Shown one piece after another: positions 17,595 through 26,804 of a stretch of 64,000 nucleotides of DNA. Position 1 is the first letter of the stretch; the number at the start of each line of letters is the position of its first letter. The position numbers and the translations under genes are program-made. Origin of the DNA: CALODP01 sp942492055 (GTDB lineage Bacteria; Bacteroidota; Ignavibacteria; Ignavibacteriales; Melioribacteraceae). Location of the stretch: the NCBI GenBank assembly GCA_942492055.1, contig CALODP010000014.1, positions 86,544 to 150,543 of the forward strand, in the 5' to 3' direction. The notes beneath the pieces were generated by a model. That model was given only the letters and a program-made list of their open reading frames with translations. It had not been told where the DNA came from and did no database searches.

Positions 17595-20120
17595 ATGAAA
17601 AGTAGAGGGGTCACATTTCTTATCGTGACATTATTGGGGGCGTTTTGTTCCGTAACTGCGCAAGATTTTATGCTTCAAGGTTGGTACTGGAATTTTCCAA
17701 AGACAGCCGAAGGAAAAGTCTGGGCCGATTCGTTGAAAGATAAGGCCGCCGAATTGCACACGGCCGGATTTACTCACGTGTGGGTGCCTCCTTTCACGAG
17801 AACAAGTTCAGGTTCATGGAGTAACGGATATGATCCGAAAGACCTTTTCGATTTGGGGGAATTCGGACAAGGGGCAACTCATTTCGGAACGAGAACAGAT
17901 GTTAACGAAATGATTACTGCTTTCAATAACCAAAGCATTACTACAATAGCAGACGTGGTATTTAATCATCGAGACGGAGGTAAGCCGGAAAGGAACACTG
18001 CTGTCAGAGGTTGGATAGATAACTATAACTCTGCGAAAGTGAATAACGGAGATCTTCCTTATCCTTCGGACAGATTCAGATATATCTTGCCTATCGGTGC
18101 ATCCACCGGGCGTGGGGCAGGGAATTACTATTTCAAAATTAGCTCTGCTTCGGGACACAGCAATTTTCATAATTATCAATATCGTTTGTATATGTGGACT
18201 AACAGAGTCGGATGGCAAAATTTGGCTGATACAAATGAAGTAGAGCCGAATGGCGGAGGGAATTGCTCGCAGGGGAATAATACAATTACTCTCGGTAGAG
18301 GATGGCTCGCAAATGTTGATTCGGATGGCTGTACCGTCGATGAGTTTCATCTGAGTCTTGCAAGTACTGATTTTAATTCGGCCGGTGATACAATTTATAT
18401 TGAGCTAAGAAATACAGGTGGATATTCCGATCATAGAATTTTCGGGTTATGGGACGGTGCTAATAGTCAGGAAATAGTAAGTCAACTCGAATTACAAACT
18501 TATACCGATTTTACATCTCTTCCAAGTGGCAGAGGGGGCATGAATTATTTGAATTTCAAGCCGAACGGAAACGCTACATGCCTTTGCGGAGATGAAGATT
18601 TCATGTACTTCTACTACGATTACGACCAATACCAAAACGCTACGAAAGATACTCTTTACGCTTGGGCAAAGTGGCTTTGGCAAGATGTAGGAATCAGAGG
18701 GTATCGAATGGACGCGGTGAAACATTTCCCGACTTGGTTTGTCGGGGATTTGATGGATTACTTGCACGATAACTCAATTGATCCCGGAATAGTTGTTGGA
18801 GAGCATTACACATCAGACGCAACTACATTGAACAATTGGGTAAATAGTGTTTTGGGAAGTATGGATAATGATACCAAAGCAGCGATTGATGTTAGGATAT
18901 TCGATTTCTCTCTTCGTCAAGCACTGGAAAACGCGTCGGATTCATACGGTTACGATGTACGAAATGTTTTTGGTGCCAGTTTGGTTGACGCCAAAGGGAC
19001 AAGTCCTTTCAATGTAATAACATTTGCGAATAATCATGATTTCAGAGATGCGGGGCAACCGATTGATAATGATCCGATTTTGGCATATGCATATTTGTTG
19101 ACAAACAATCAACTTGGTGTACCTTGCGTTTATTATCCGGATTATTATTCATTAGGGATAAAAGCAAAGATTGATACTCTTATGAGTATTCACAAGAATT
19201 ATATTTACGGAGCTACTTCAAGAGAATATTTGGGTAGAAACGGAACAACTCGCTACCAGAGTTTCTTAGGGGGATACGCTAATACCTCATTGGTCTATCA
19301 GTTAATGAATACTAATTCCGGACATGATGTGATTGTAGCTATTAACTATGCCGGCGGAACAGATACATTAAGATTGTATCAAGAGCTTAACATGACGAAT
19401 TTGGCGCAAGGGGATTCTCTGAGGGATAAAACCGGAAACTATGAAGATAACTATGAAAATAAGAATCAAGCTAGAGCTGATGCTACTGCTTATCAAGCAG
19501 ATAAAGGTAATGAATATAAAGTTATCTTTAGTGGTGGTGAACCTACTAGATGTCTTGAATATTGTAATGTAGCACAATTCTGTAAGCAATTTAACCAAAC
19601 TGCTGTAATCACAGATAATACAGATACTCAAGAATTTTTAGAATCTTTGCCTAATGGGAAGGTAATTGAAGAAATTAAAATCATATCTATGGATAAACAA
19701 ACCGACCCAATTGAAACAAAACAACCCTTAACGCCTGTAAGTGGGGCTGAAAACGATTCAATCGTTGAATCCAACATAATAGTTAACCCAATAGAGAAAA
19801 AACCCGTAGAAGAGCTAAGAAACGATTCACCTAAGAAATTTGATGTAAACGCTTTGTTAGCTGGCATTAAGAAAAATCCTAAACCAGAACTCGAACCTTT
19901 AAAAGAAAATATGTTAGCTAAAGCAGCAGATGAACATAAGAAAATGTACGATGATAAGGTTGCCGCTGATAAAGCATTAGAAGATATTAAGACAGAAGAT
20001 CCTAAGGTAGATACTACAGCACTTAATGATTTTGACGAATTCTTCTCAAATGCCAAGTCTGTTGACGTCACTAAGGATGATTCTGAAATAGGTGATTTAC
20101 TAGAAGGGATGGGAATATGA
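17595..20120 (+). CDS. secreted GH13 alpha-amylase fused in frame to the tail of a phage protein (chimeric ORF)
   Basis: An 841-residue frame. Residues 1-23 are a signal peptide ending VTAQ. Residues 24 to about 618 are a GH13 alpha-amylase with the catalytic nucleophile Asp373 (YRMDAVKH), acid/base Glu403 (VVGEHY) and Asp482 (FANNHD), the upstream VVFNH motif, and an unusually long domain-B insertion of about 170 residues (130-320). The C-terminal beta domain is nearly complete (QGDSLRDKTGN near residue 610). From about residue 620 codon choice and composition change abruptly: the rest (to 841) is hydrophilic, with Glu, Lys and Asp repeats, and belongs to the phage early operon. The enzyme would hydrolyse starch or glycogen outside the cell. 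Loss of its own C-terminus would remove any sorting domain. The fusion may be an assembly artefact. Confidence 0.85.
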   Translation: MKSRGVTFLIVTLLGAFCSVTAQDFMLQGWYWNFPKTAEGKVWADSLKDKAAELHTAGFTHVWVPPFTRTSSGSWSNGYDPKDLFDLGEFGQGATHFGTRTDVNEMITAFNNQSITTIADVVFNHRDGGKPERNTAVRGWIDNYNSAKVNNGDLPYPSDRFRYILPIGASTGRGAGNYYFKISSASGHSNFHNYQYRLYMWTNRVGWQNLADTNEVEPNGGGNCSQGNNTITLGRGWLANVDSDGCTVDEFHLSLASTDFNSAGDTIYIELRNTGGYSDHRIFGLWDGANSQEIVSQLELQTYTDFTSLPSGRGGMNYLNFKPNGNATCLCGDEDFMYFYYDYDQYQNATKDTLYAWAKWLWQDVGIRGYRMDAVKHFPTWFVGDLMDYLHDNSIDPGIVVGEHYTSDATTLNNWVNSVLGSMDNDTKAAIDVRIFDFSLRQALENASDSYGYDVRNVFGASLVDAKGTSPFNVITFANNHDFRDAGQPIDNDPILAYAYLLTNNQLGVPCVYYPDYYSLGIKAKIDTLMSIHKNYIYGATSREYLGRNGTTRYQSFLGGYANTSLVYQLMNTNSGHDVIVAINYAGGTDTLRLYQELNMTNLAQGDSLRDKTGNYEDNYENKNQARADATAYQADKGNEYKVIFSGGEPTRCLEYCNVAQFCKQFNQTAVITDNTDTQEFLESLPNGKVIEEIKIISMDKQTDPIETKQPLTPVSGAENDSIVESNIIVNPIEKKPVEELRNDSPKKFDVNALLAGIKKNPKPELEPLKENMLAKAADEHKKMYDDKVAADKALEDIKTEDPKVDTTALNDFDEFFSNAKSVDVTKDDSEIGDLLEGMGI
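19430..19480. other. junction between bacterial and phage DNA
   Basis: Left of about 19,440 the codon use matches the bacterial genes; right of about 19,465 it matches the phage genes (many TTA, AGA, GCT, ACT). The change falls inside one continuous reading frame, near the sequence encoding GNYEDNYENKNQ. No integrase gene, no direct repeat that could be an attachment core and no insertion sequence is visible beside it. The exact base cannot be fixed without a homologue of either gene. Confidence 0.75.
19460..20120 (+). CDS. C-terminal fragment of phage protein, possibly Cas4/DUF2800-like nuclease
   Basis: This is the phage half of the chimeric frame, about 220 residues. Its beginning contains CLEYCNVAQFC, a C-x3-C-x6-C pattern that resembles the C-terminal cysteine cluster of PD-(D/E)XK nucleases (Cas4, AddB, DUF2800 types); the catalytic part would have been upstream and is missing. 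The remaining 170 residues are a charged, low-complexity tail ending DLLEGMGI. The next genes are a Rad52-like annealase (4-base ATGA overlap) and an SSB, as is usual for phage recombination cassettes. The nuclease assignment rests on the cysteine pattern and context only. Confidence 0.45.
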
Positions 20121-21073
20121 GTGATCTAAAAGACGATGCGATAGTCCTTAGGCATGACGATACTGATTCATATCAAAAGAGCATAGTAGCTTTAGGCTCT
20201 GAAGCATATATGAAACCAGATACCCAAAAGATGCTTGAATCTATTCCACAAGATGTCAGAAAAGATTTTATCAGTCATATTCATGAAGCTTCATTTTGGA
20301 AAAGAGTTGCTGAAAAGTCTACCCCTGACGATGCTTTAAAGTATAGAAAGGGTAACAAAATTCCTGGTACAGAAGATTACCAAGTATTAGAGTATTTTAA
20401 GGCGGATTACACTATCAATGAATTAAATAGACTCTTTCCTGGTTGGTGGCAAGAAGAAATGGTATCACATCCATTTAATAAAGAGTTATTAACAATTAAG
20501 CAAACGGGTTATCTTTGTGTAGAAATACCTACGCTGACAGGCAAGAAAGTAATTAGAAGGTGGGCTTCTGCATCCGCTGAACTTAAGAAAACCAAAGACT
20601 TGGATAAAATAACTGGGTTTTATAAGCCAGTTAATCCTGATGACTTGGAGAAATCTGCTGATACTGAATGGCTAAAGAGAGCGGGTCGTTTATATGGCAT
20701 AGGTCTTGATATCTATAGTCAAGCAATAACTTATGGTTTAAGGCAGGAGTTTGAAGATTTAGTTCGATTATGGGGAGTATATGCTGAAGAGCCTATAGCT
20801 ATTGTTAAGACAATAACTACAGGGCAAGGCTTTAGAGCCTACTTGAGAGAGCTACCTACTAAAGAACAAACACTAAAGTTTATAGAGTTAATGCAAGTAT
20901 TCCCTATTGATATGAGAGTAAAAGATGGATTACTTCATGATATAACTTGGAAAAATTTTATGAAGCTAAAAAATAATACGCAAGAAAATAAAAACATAAC
21001 TTATAAGTTCTTAAGGATGGTTGAGACAAATGGTCTTAAGTATCAAGAACAAAACAAAAAAGAAGGAGCATAA
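20117..21073 (+). CDS. phage Rad52-like single-strand annealing protein (putative)
   Basis: A 318-residue protein. The middle part (residues about 90-220) has features of Rad52/Sak-type annealases: NELNRLFPGWW, then VEIPTLTGKKVIRRWASASAE, and a final helix region DTEWLKRAGRLYGIGLDIYSQ. Such proteins pair complementary single strands in phage recombination. It starts inside the stop of the preceding fragment (ATGA) and is followed one base after its stop by the SSB gene, which supports a recombination/replication role. Erf or another annealase family is an alternative. Confidence 0.5.
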   Translation: MSDLKDDAIVLRHDDTDSYQKSIVALGSEAYMKPDTQKMLESIPQDVRKDFISHIHEASFWKRVAEKSTPDDALKYRKGNKIPGTEDYQVLEYFKADYTINELNRLFPGWWQEEMVSHPFNKELLTIKQTGYLCVEIPTLTGKKVIRRWASASAELKKTKDLDKITGFYKPVNPDDLEKSADTEWLKRAGRLYGIGLDIYSQAITYGLRQEFEDLVRLWGVYAEEPIAIVKTITTGQGFRAYLRELPTKEQTLKFIELMQVFPIDMRVKDGLLHDITWKNFMKLKNNTQENKNITYKFLRMVETNGLKYQEQNKKEGA

Positions 21074-21074
21074 T

Positions 21075-21830
21075 ATGTCTGACAGTACAAATATTCTTAG
21101 TTCATTAGGCTTAGAGGTAGATGATAGCTTGACCGTTGAAAATAAGTCTATGTCAATGCACGAACACAAACCAGGTGATTATCTAGCCTTCATCGGTAAC
21201 TTTGAAAAGCGTTATTATGACGTAGAAAAGAAAAGATGTGAAGCTGATACGCCTGGTGCTAGATTAACTTCCATGCAAGGCAAATTCATTATTATTAAAG
21301 ACCCTGACGGACAGATTATGGATGCATCTTACCAAATCAAAGATGATATTGAATACGGAAGATATAGCTATAATATCTATGTCACCTTAGATGCTGATAA
21401 GCAATGGCAAAATGTCAATATCTTTCAGGATTTTACTATAGACGGTACAGATAGTGCTGCTGTAGTGCAAGGCGAAGCTAAATCAGAAGTAGTCCACTTG
21501 AACAACTTAGCTATTTATGTAGGCATCCCTGTAACGTTCACTCTTGAAAGCTATACAAGCAAAGCTGGTAAAGAATCTATTATCATCAAGAAAGGTTCTG
21601 TTGAACTTAGAGATCATACCATCAATAAAGAAACTTACGCTAAAAGAAAAGCATTAGTTGATTCTCTAACTGCACAATTAAAAGCTAGAGCCGATAAGAT
21701 GAAAGCTGAAAGAGCTGCTGAAAAAGCACAAGCAGGTGATACAAGTGCATCTACAGCAGATACTGAAGGTAGCTTTATGGGTGAATTTGGAGGTGTTAGC
21801 AATAACGCTGATGATGACTTGCCATTTTAA
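21075..21830 (+). CDS. phage single-stranded DNA-binding protein
   Basis: A 251-residue protein. I chose the ATG at 21075, behind AGAAGGAG; the longer frame from 21021 runs inside the previous gene. The N-terminal 180 residues are beta-rich, compatible with an OB fold. The C-terminus is an Ala/Lys/Glu helix followed by an acidic tail ending DDDLPF, which is the classic SSB tip for recruiting partner proteins. It would coat single-stranded DNA during phage replication and recombination. The next gene starts inside its stop (TAATG). Confidence 0.8.
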   Translation: MSDSTNILSSLGLEVDDSLTVENKSMSMHEHKPGDYLAFIGNFEKRYYDVEKKRCEADTPGARLTSMQGKFIIIKDPDGQIMDASYQIKDDIEYGRYSYNIYVTLDADKQWQNVNIFQDFTIDGTDSAAVVQGEAKSEVVHLNNLAIYVGIPVTFTLESYTSKAGKESIIIKKGSVELRDHTINKETYAKRKALVDSLTAQLKARADKMKAERAAEKAQAGDTSASTADTEGSFMGEFGGVSNNADDDLPF

Positions 21831-22069
21831 TGAAGATACAAAGTAGAAAAATAGGCAGGAAGGTATACTTATGCTTTCCTGCTGAAGCTATTGAGATGTT
21901 ACTTTTTGAATCATTAAAAAGAAACCCATCTAAAAGAGATCAATTGCTTCAGTTAGCTAGAGACATTCTTAGATTTTCATATAAGAACGCAGTAAAAGAT
22001 CCACCTGATTATTTAATAACAGCAAAGATTTTTAATTACTTAAAAGAATCTATAGATAACGTAATATAA
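21830..22069 (+). CDS. small phage protein, hypothetical
   Basis: A 79-residue basic, mostly helical protein overlapping the SSB stop by one base (TAATG). No motif is recognised. Its place in the replication operon suggests a small accessory factor, but nothing in it shows what it does. Confidence 0.6.
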   Translation: MKIQSRKIGRKVYLCFPAEAIEMLLFESLKRNPSKRDQLLQLARDILRFSYKNAVKDPPDYLITAKIFNYLKESIDNVI

Positions 22070-22077
22070 GGTATAAA

Positions 22078-22386
22078 ATGTTGGACAGGAAAAAATTATC
22101 AGAAGTACAACAAGCAGCTTTAGATAATATAAGCGTTAAAGATCAAGTTATCATTTGGGAGACAATGTGCTTGGGATGTCCAGACAAACTTATACAAACT
22201 AAAAGAGGAAGCGAAATTACCGAACACTTGGATTACAAGGATGCTTTAGATATGGCAAGTTCATTCGTAACTATCTTAAGGGGGTGTAAGTATGACGATC
22301 AAGAATTTACGTTAAAGGAAATAACATCTAACACTTGCAGATTTTGGACTGCTACAACTTGCGAAAAGGAGGATGATGTTGAGTAA
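22078..22386 (+). CDS. small phage protein, hypothetical
   Basis: A 102-residue protein with four scattered cysteines (ETMCLGCP, LRGCKY, ATTCEK) that might bind a metal but do not form a known finger. It starts 8 bases after the previous gene and overlaps the helicase start. No family is recognised. Confidence 0.6.
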   Translation: MLDRKKLSEVQQAALDNISVKDQVIIWETMCLGCPDKLIQTKRGSEITEHLDYKDALDMASSFVTILRGCKYDDQEFTLKEITSNTCRFWTATTCEKEDDVE

Positions 22387-23767
22387 GTTATTGGAAGAAC
22401 AAGAAATGTACGAGTCTCATGTAGTCGCAAAGCTATTTCATAATAAAGAGCTTCATTATTATTTAAGTGATATACTTCCGGAGCTTTTTGGAAATATGGA
22501 TAGACGGATTACAATCTTCACTATGAAAAACTTGTTCCTAAAAGGTAAAGAAATAACAATAGAGAATATAATAATAGGGCAAGGTGCTCCGGAAGTAAAA
22601 GCCTTCATAAGAAAATGCAAGGTTGAGAAGTTGAGATTACCGTCCTTACATGATATGGTATATAGTATAGGAATAAATACTAAGTCAGAAATGTTTGAAG
22701 ATGCGTATAAAGAGATACATAATATAGCCTTCGCTAGATATACACAAAATCTAATCAAAGATATAACATTCGATCTTGGATATAGAGATGCTAAAGGTAT
22801 ATTAAATAGAGCCAAGGCATTAACTAGAGTCTACAGTATTATATATGGAAGTAAAGTTAAAGATAGGAGAGATCAAATAGGTGATGCGGCTCAAGAGATA
22901 AATTCTGATAGTCCGTATATAAGAACCTTCTCTCCAGGCTTAAATATAGGGCTTGGAGGTATTTCAAGAGGATTTGCCGCTACTTTGCTAGGGAAGCCTT
23001 CACATGGGAAATCCACAATAGCTACTTATGATTTATTTTATAAGATAGATCATAACTTAATAGAGCGTGGTGATGTGGTTGGAGTTGAAGAATCCCCGAC
23101 AGTCTTTTGGAGACGAGCGTTCGCACATGTATGTAAGAAACCCATTAAAGCTTTAATGGATGGGGTTGCTAAGATAACCCCTGAAGATATAGCTAAGGTT
23201 AAAGAAAGATATGAAGGTAAAATATTCTTCCATAGCCTTAGTGGCTTTAGTGATGTTGCAGACTTAATTATGAGCTTAACCAAAAAGACTGAGTATATCT
23301 TGGTGGATCATGTCAACTCTATATCTTACCCTAATGGGGATGACTTCCATGGAATTAAATCCTTAATAAATATAGAGAAAGCATTCTTAAAGGATAATCC
23401 TGACTCTGCTATCTTAAACCTAAGCCAAGCTAATACTAAGGAAATGCTTAAAAAAGGCAGACTAATTCCTAAGAAAGAAGATGCTTATATGTCTTCAATC
23501 TTAGAACAAGCAGGAAGAGAGTTCCTGGTTGTATATTATCCATATAAAGATTTTACCGACCCTGAAGTACAGAAACATTTCAAAGGTGGTAAACAACCAC
23601 CAGCGGATAAAGTTCAAATGTATATAGCAAAGAACTCGTTTGGTAACTTAGGGTGTTATGACCTAAGATATGACTACGACCATGGTCGATATAAAGACTG
23701 GGTCGGAGATACTATCCATACCCAAAAGGGATCAGAAAACTTTATGCTAGAGTTGGGGCTTATATGA
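22376..23767 (+). CDS. phage DnaB-like replicative helicase
   Basis: A 463-residue RecA-fold ATPase. Walker A is GKPSHGKST (about residues 206-214), Walker B ends in YILVDHVN, motif III is NLSQ, and the C-terminal QMYIAKNSFGNLG with its Lys is typical of the DnaB arginine/lysine finger region. The N-terminal 150 residues resemble a DnaB N domain in length. It unwinds DNA at the phage fork. AAAGGAGG lies so close to ATGATGTTG that the start could be either ATG (22373, 22376) or the TTG at 22379, the latter having the best spacing. Confidence 0.85.
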   Translation: MLSKLLEEQEMYESHVVAKLFHNKELHYYLSDILPELFGNMDRRITIFTMKNLFLKGKEITIENIIIGQGAPEVKAFIRKCKVEKLRLPSLHDMVYSIGINTKSEMFEDAYKEIHNIAFARYTQNLIKDITFDLGYRDAKGILNRAKALTRVYSIIYGSKVKDRRDQIGDAAQEINSDSPYIRTFSPGLNIGLGGISRGFAATLLGKPSHGKSTIATYDLFYKIDHNLIERGDVVGVEESPTVFWRRAFAHVCKKPIKALMDGVAKITPEDIAKVKERYEGKIFFHSLSGFSDVADLIMSLTKKTEYILVDHVNSISYPNGDDFHGIKSLINIEKAFLKDNPDSAILNLSQANTKEMLKKGRLIPKKEDAYMSSILEQAGREFLVVYYPYKDFTDPEVQKHFKGGKQPPADKVQMYIAKNSFGNLGCYDLRYDYDHGRYKDWVGDTIHTQKGSENFMLELGLI

Positions 23768-24057
23768 AATTAGAGCTAAGGAACGAAAACAAAGATGGCG
23801 TTCACACAGTCGCTAAGTTAATAGCTGAAGACGATTATGAACTTATCATATTAGAGATAATGTATAATCAAAGAATACGTGGAACTTATATGATAAATAA
23901 AGAAGAAAAATACCTTCAGTTTTGGGATAAAGATGGAATTGAAACCAGAGCTGAAGAGCAAGAAAGATTAGTCAAAGGTCGAGCTAAACAAGCCGAAGAA
24001 GAAAAAAAGAATAAACAAGACAAATTAAACGAACAACTATTCCAAGGAATGATATGA
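23764..24057 (+). CDS. small phage protein, hypothetical
   Basis: A 97-residue protein whose first 55 residues are beta-like and whose last 40 are a highly charged Lys/Glu/Gln coiled-coil-like helix. ATGA overlaps link it to the helicase before it and the next helicase after it, so the three are probably translated together. No family is recognised. Confidence 0.6.
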   Translation: MKLELRNENKDGVHTVAKLIAEDDYELIILEIMYNQRIRGTYMINKEEKYLQFWDKDGIETRAEEQERLVKGRAKQAEEEKKNKQDKLNEQLFQGMI

Positions 24058-25568
24058 TTGACTTCAAAAAACATATTAAAAGTGCTGAAGAGAAAGCTTG
24101 CTTTAGCGTTGGGTTAGAAGGTATAAGCTTTCTTTCTGAAGAAATTATTGATCAAGTTAAAGGAGAATTAAGTCCTGAGCAGGCTATTGCGTTTGATGGC
24201 TTATCTGAATTTCTAGTTGACCCCGACAAAGAATTTGCTGTCTTAGTAGGTTATGCAGGTGTAGGAAAGACTTATTTGTTATCTAAGTTAATTAAAGCTT
24301 TGGACTGTAAGGTCGCTATGACAGCACCTACCAATAAAGCTGTAAGAGTATTAAAAGAAAGTAGTGGTGATATGCAAGGCTTAGACGTTGTTCATTCAAC
24401 TATTCATAAGTTGTTAGGGTTATATCTTAGATATATGTATCCTAAGAACGCTAAGCCCTTCCAAGCATTATGCCAAAAGAAAGGTCAAGTGTCTACGATC
24501 AATACATATGATATACTTGTAGTGGATGAAGCTTCAATGCTAGATGATGATCTATTTATGTTACTTAATAGAACTAAAAGCAAAGAGTTAAAGATAATCT
24601 TCATGGGCGACCCTGCGCAAATACCACCTGTCAATAAGCCTGATTCAATACCTTTAGTCGCTAAAGATAGAGAAACTTTTAACATACAGCTTTTCGAGTT
24701 ATCTACTATTATGAGGCAAAAGTCTGATAGTAGAATCTTATCAATAGCTTCACAAATAAGGGATAATAGATATACTTTACCAAACCCAATTTCTGACAGA
24801 GAATCCGAAGGGGATGTTACTTTTTATGACAGGAATAATCCGTCAGAAGTGTCTCGATATCTTTTTGGAGTTATTCAAGATTTTCGCTCTGATAGATTTA
24901 GTGAAGACCCAAACTATTGCAAGGTTATTGCATGGAGAAATATCGTTGTAGATTCCTTTAATAGTTTGATTAGGAAGAAGCTCTTTGGAGAAAATGTTGG
25001 TTACTTATGCGAAGGCGAGAAGCTAATAGCCGACACTTCTATAATAAGTGATGGAGTTATTGCATTTAATACTTCTGATGAGTTCACTGTGATTAGCGTT
25101 GAAGAAAAAATTTGGTCTTATATCATCCCTAGCAACACGAGCAAATCAATGCAAGAAACTTTAAAAGGATTTGAGGTCGAAGAGTTAAAGAGGACTAAGA
25201 AGTTTAAGTATTATGAGACGGTAGTTGAAACAGAAGCGTTGGATGAAGATGGTGAGATTTCAAGATTTAGGAATACTATAGATATATTAGACCCAGACTA
25301 TTTCAAACTTCTAAACGATGTTAAGAATATATTATATAAGACAAACTTTAAACAAGAGTATGAAATGATGGCTGATAGATTTGCTAAAGTTAAGTATAAC
25401 TATGCAATCACTTGTCACAAAGCTCAAGGGTCTACTTATAATAAAGTATATCTAATTGAAGACGATGTAGATAGGAATACTGATATACTTGAACGTAATA
25501 GAATTAAGTATACAGCATGTACTAGAGCAAAGAATCATCTTTATATATTGAGTAGGAAAGTAAAATGA
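24054..25568 (+). CDS. phage SF1 DNA helicase, Dda/RecD-like
   Basis: A 504-residue superfamily 1B helicase. Motif I is GYAGVGKT (residues 66-73), motif Ia TAPTNKAVRVL, motif II VVDEASM, motif III MGDPAQIPPV, motif IV region STIMRQ, and the C-terminal UvrD_C_2-like block ITCHKAQGSTY with TACTRAKN (motifs V and VI). The size and motif spacing fit T4 Dda, a 5'-3' helicase acting in origin use, recombination and stalled-fork rescue. It follows the DnaB-like helicase and overlaps the methyltransferase start by ATGA. Confidence 0.9.
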   Translation: MIDFKKHIKSAEEKACFSVGLEGISFLSEEIIDQVKGELSPEQAIAFDGLSEFLVDPDKEFAVLVGYAGVGKTYLLSKLIKALDCKVAMTAPTNKAVRVLKESSGDMQGLDVVHSTIHKLLGLYLRYMYPKNAKPFQALCQKKGQVSTINTYDILVVDEASMLDDDLFMLLNRTKSKELKIIFMGDPAQIPPVNKPDSIPLVAKDRETFNIQLFELSTIMRQKSDSRILSIASQIRDNRYTLPNPISDRESEGDVTFYDRNNPSEVSRYLFGVIQDFRSDRFSEDPNYCKVIAWRNIVVDSFNSLIRKKLFGENVGYLCEGEKLIADTSIISDGVIAFNTSDEFTVISVEEKIWSYIIPSNTSKSMQETLKGFEVEELKRTKKFKYYETVVETEALDEDGEISRFRNTIDILDPDYFKLLNDVKNILYKTNFKQEYEMMADRFAKVKYNYAITCHKAQGSTYNKVYLIEDDVDRNTDILERNRIKYTACTRAKNHLYILSRKVK

Positions 25569-26794
25569 TTATAGAAGACAATGAAATTTATAACTTAGAT
25601 TGCAAAGTCTTTATGGATCATGTGCCTGATGATTACTACAACTTTATCTATACAGATACGCCTTACAATATGGGTAGTGAGTATACCATAGATGATAAAG
25701 GGCACTATAGATTCAAGGGTAAGGGTTCGGACTTTATGAACGATTGGGAAGCTATGGATGGCTTGTGGTGGCATGATTTCTTTAAGAAAGCTTACCGTAT
25801 CATCAAGCCAGGTGGTTTCTTCATTACTCATAATATAGATAGACAATCTGATCTTTGGACGTACTATGCAAGGAGATCAGGATTTATGCCATTACAAAAG
25901 TTGTATTGGCTCTTTATTGATAATTTCCCAAAGGGGGTTGACGTTGGAACACAACTCGATAAGTTATTGGGTATTAAAAGAGATGTTGTGGGTAAGGCTA
26001 AAGGAGCTCAAGCAAATTCAACAGGGAAGTATGGAGCTTGGGGGAAAACCAGTATCTTCAATAAGGGAGATAAAAACCACAATTCATCTGAATACGACAA
26101 GACAGTTGCTACATCTAGCGAAGCAAAAAAGTATGACGGTTATAAGTACGGACAAGCGGCTCTTAAACAAGTGGTGGAAGAAATTCTTGTACTTTGGAAA
26201 CAACCCGAAATTAACGTACCAAAAGCCATACTACAAAACGAAGATAAAAGTAGAGTTAGACATAACATGCGATGGCATCCCTCAATCTTCAACATACAAA
26301 AGACTTCGGTTAGAGATCGAAGACCTAGTAAACCTACTGGAATATCATCTGACGCAAGATGGACACCAAACTTATTGATTGACTCAAGGGTTAGACCAGG
26401 CATGATACAAGAAATGTCTCATGAAGACGCAGCTAAACTTGTAGAGATTTTACCTATAGTTAAATATCAGAAAGATGATGAAACATTTCTTCCATATGCT
26501 TACGTCAAGAAACCTAATAAAGCAGAGAAAAATATGGGTTTAGAAGAAGCAGGGATAGAAAATATACATTCAACGGTTAAGCCTATAGCCTTATGTAAGT
26601 GGGTGTTGGACTTATTTGCTATACCCGACAAGCATTTAATGAAAGTCTACGACCCTTTTAGCGGGCAGGGAACTATACCTAGAGCATGCAAGGAGTTAGG
26701 AATACCTTATAATGGTACAGAACTTAATCCTGAGTTTTTTAAGATTATTAAAGCAAAAGAAGATCACATTAACAATAAACTAACATTATTCTAA
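25565..26794 (+). CDS. phage DNA methyltransferase, beta-class N6-adenine/N4-cytosine
   Basis: A 409-residue N6_N4_Mtase family protein. The catalytic motif IV is DTPY (residues 31-34, a variant of DPPY), followed by AYRIIKPGGFF, and the SAM-binding motif I is YDPFSGQGT near residue 365, then GTELNPEF. The order IV then I marks the beta class. About 100 residues in the middle are the likely target recognition domain. It may protect phage DNA against host restriction or mark replicated DNA. No partner restriction enzyme is present. Confidence 0.85.
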   Translation: MIIEDNEIYNLDCKVFMDHVPDDYYNFIYTDTPYNMGSEYTIDDKGHYRFKGKGSDFMNDWEAMDGLWWHDFFKKAYRIIKPGGFFITHNIDRQSDLWTYYARRSGFMPLQKLYWLFIDNFPKGVDVGTQLDKLLGIKRDVVGKAKGAQANSTGKYGAWGKTSIFNKGDKNHNSSEYDKTVATSSEAKKYDGYKYGQAALKQVVEEILVLWKQPEINVPKAILQNEDKSRVRHNMRWHPSIFNIQKTSVRDRRPSKPTGISSDARWTPNLLIDSRVRPGMIQEMSHEDAAKLVEILPIVKYQKDDETFLPYAYVKKPNKAEKNMGLEEAGIENIHSTVKPIALCKWVLDLFAIPDKHLMKVYDPFSGQGTIPRACKELGIPYNGTELNPEFFKIIKAKEDHINNKLTLF

Positions 26795-26804
26795 AGGAGT
26801 AATT

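Noticed and set aside
17814..18350. Minus-strand ORF of 178 codons inside the amylase gene
   Set aside because: Antisense shadow; the amylase motifs in this segment fix the coding strand.
25866..26378. 170-codon frame inside the methyltransferase gene on the same strand
   Set aside because: Second phase of a gene whose motifs on both sides lie in the main frame.
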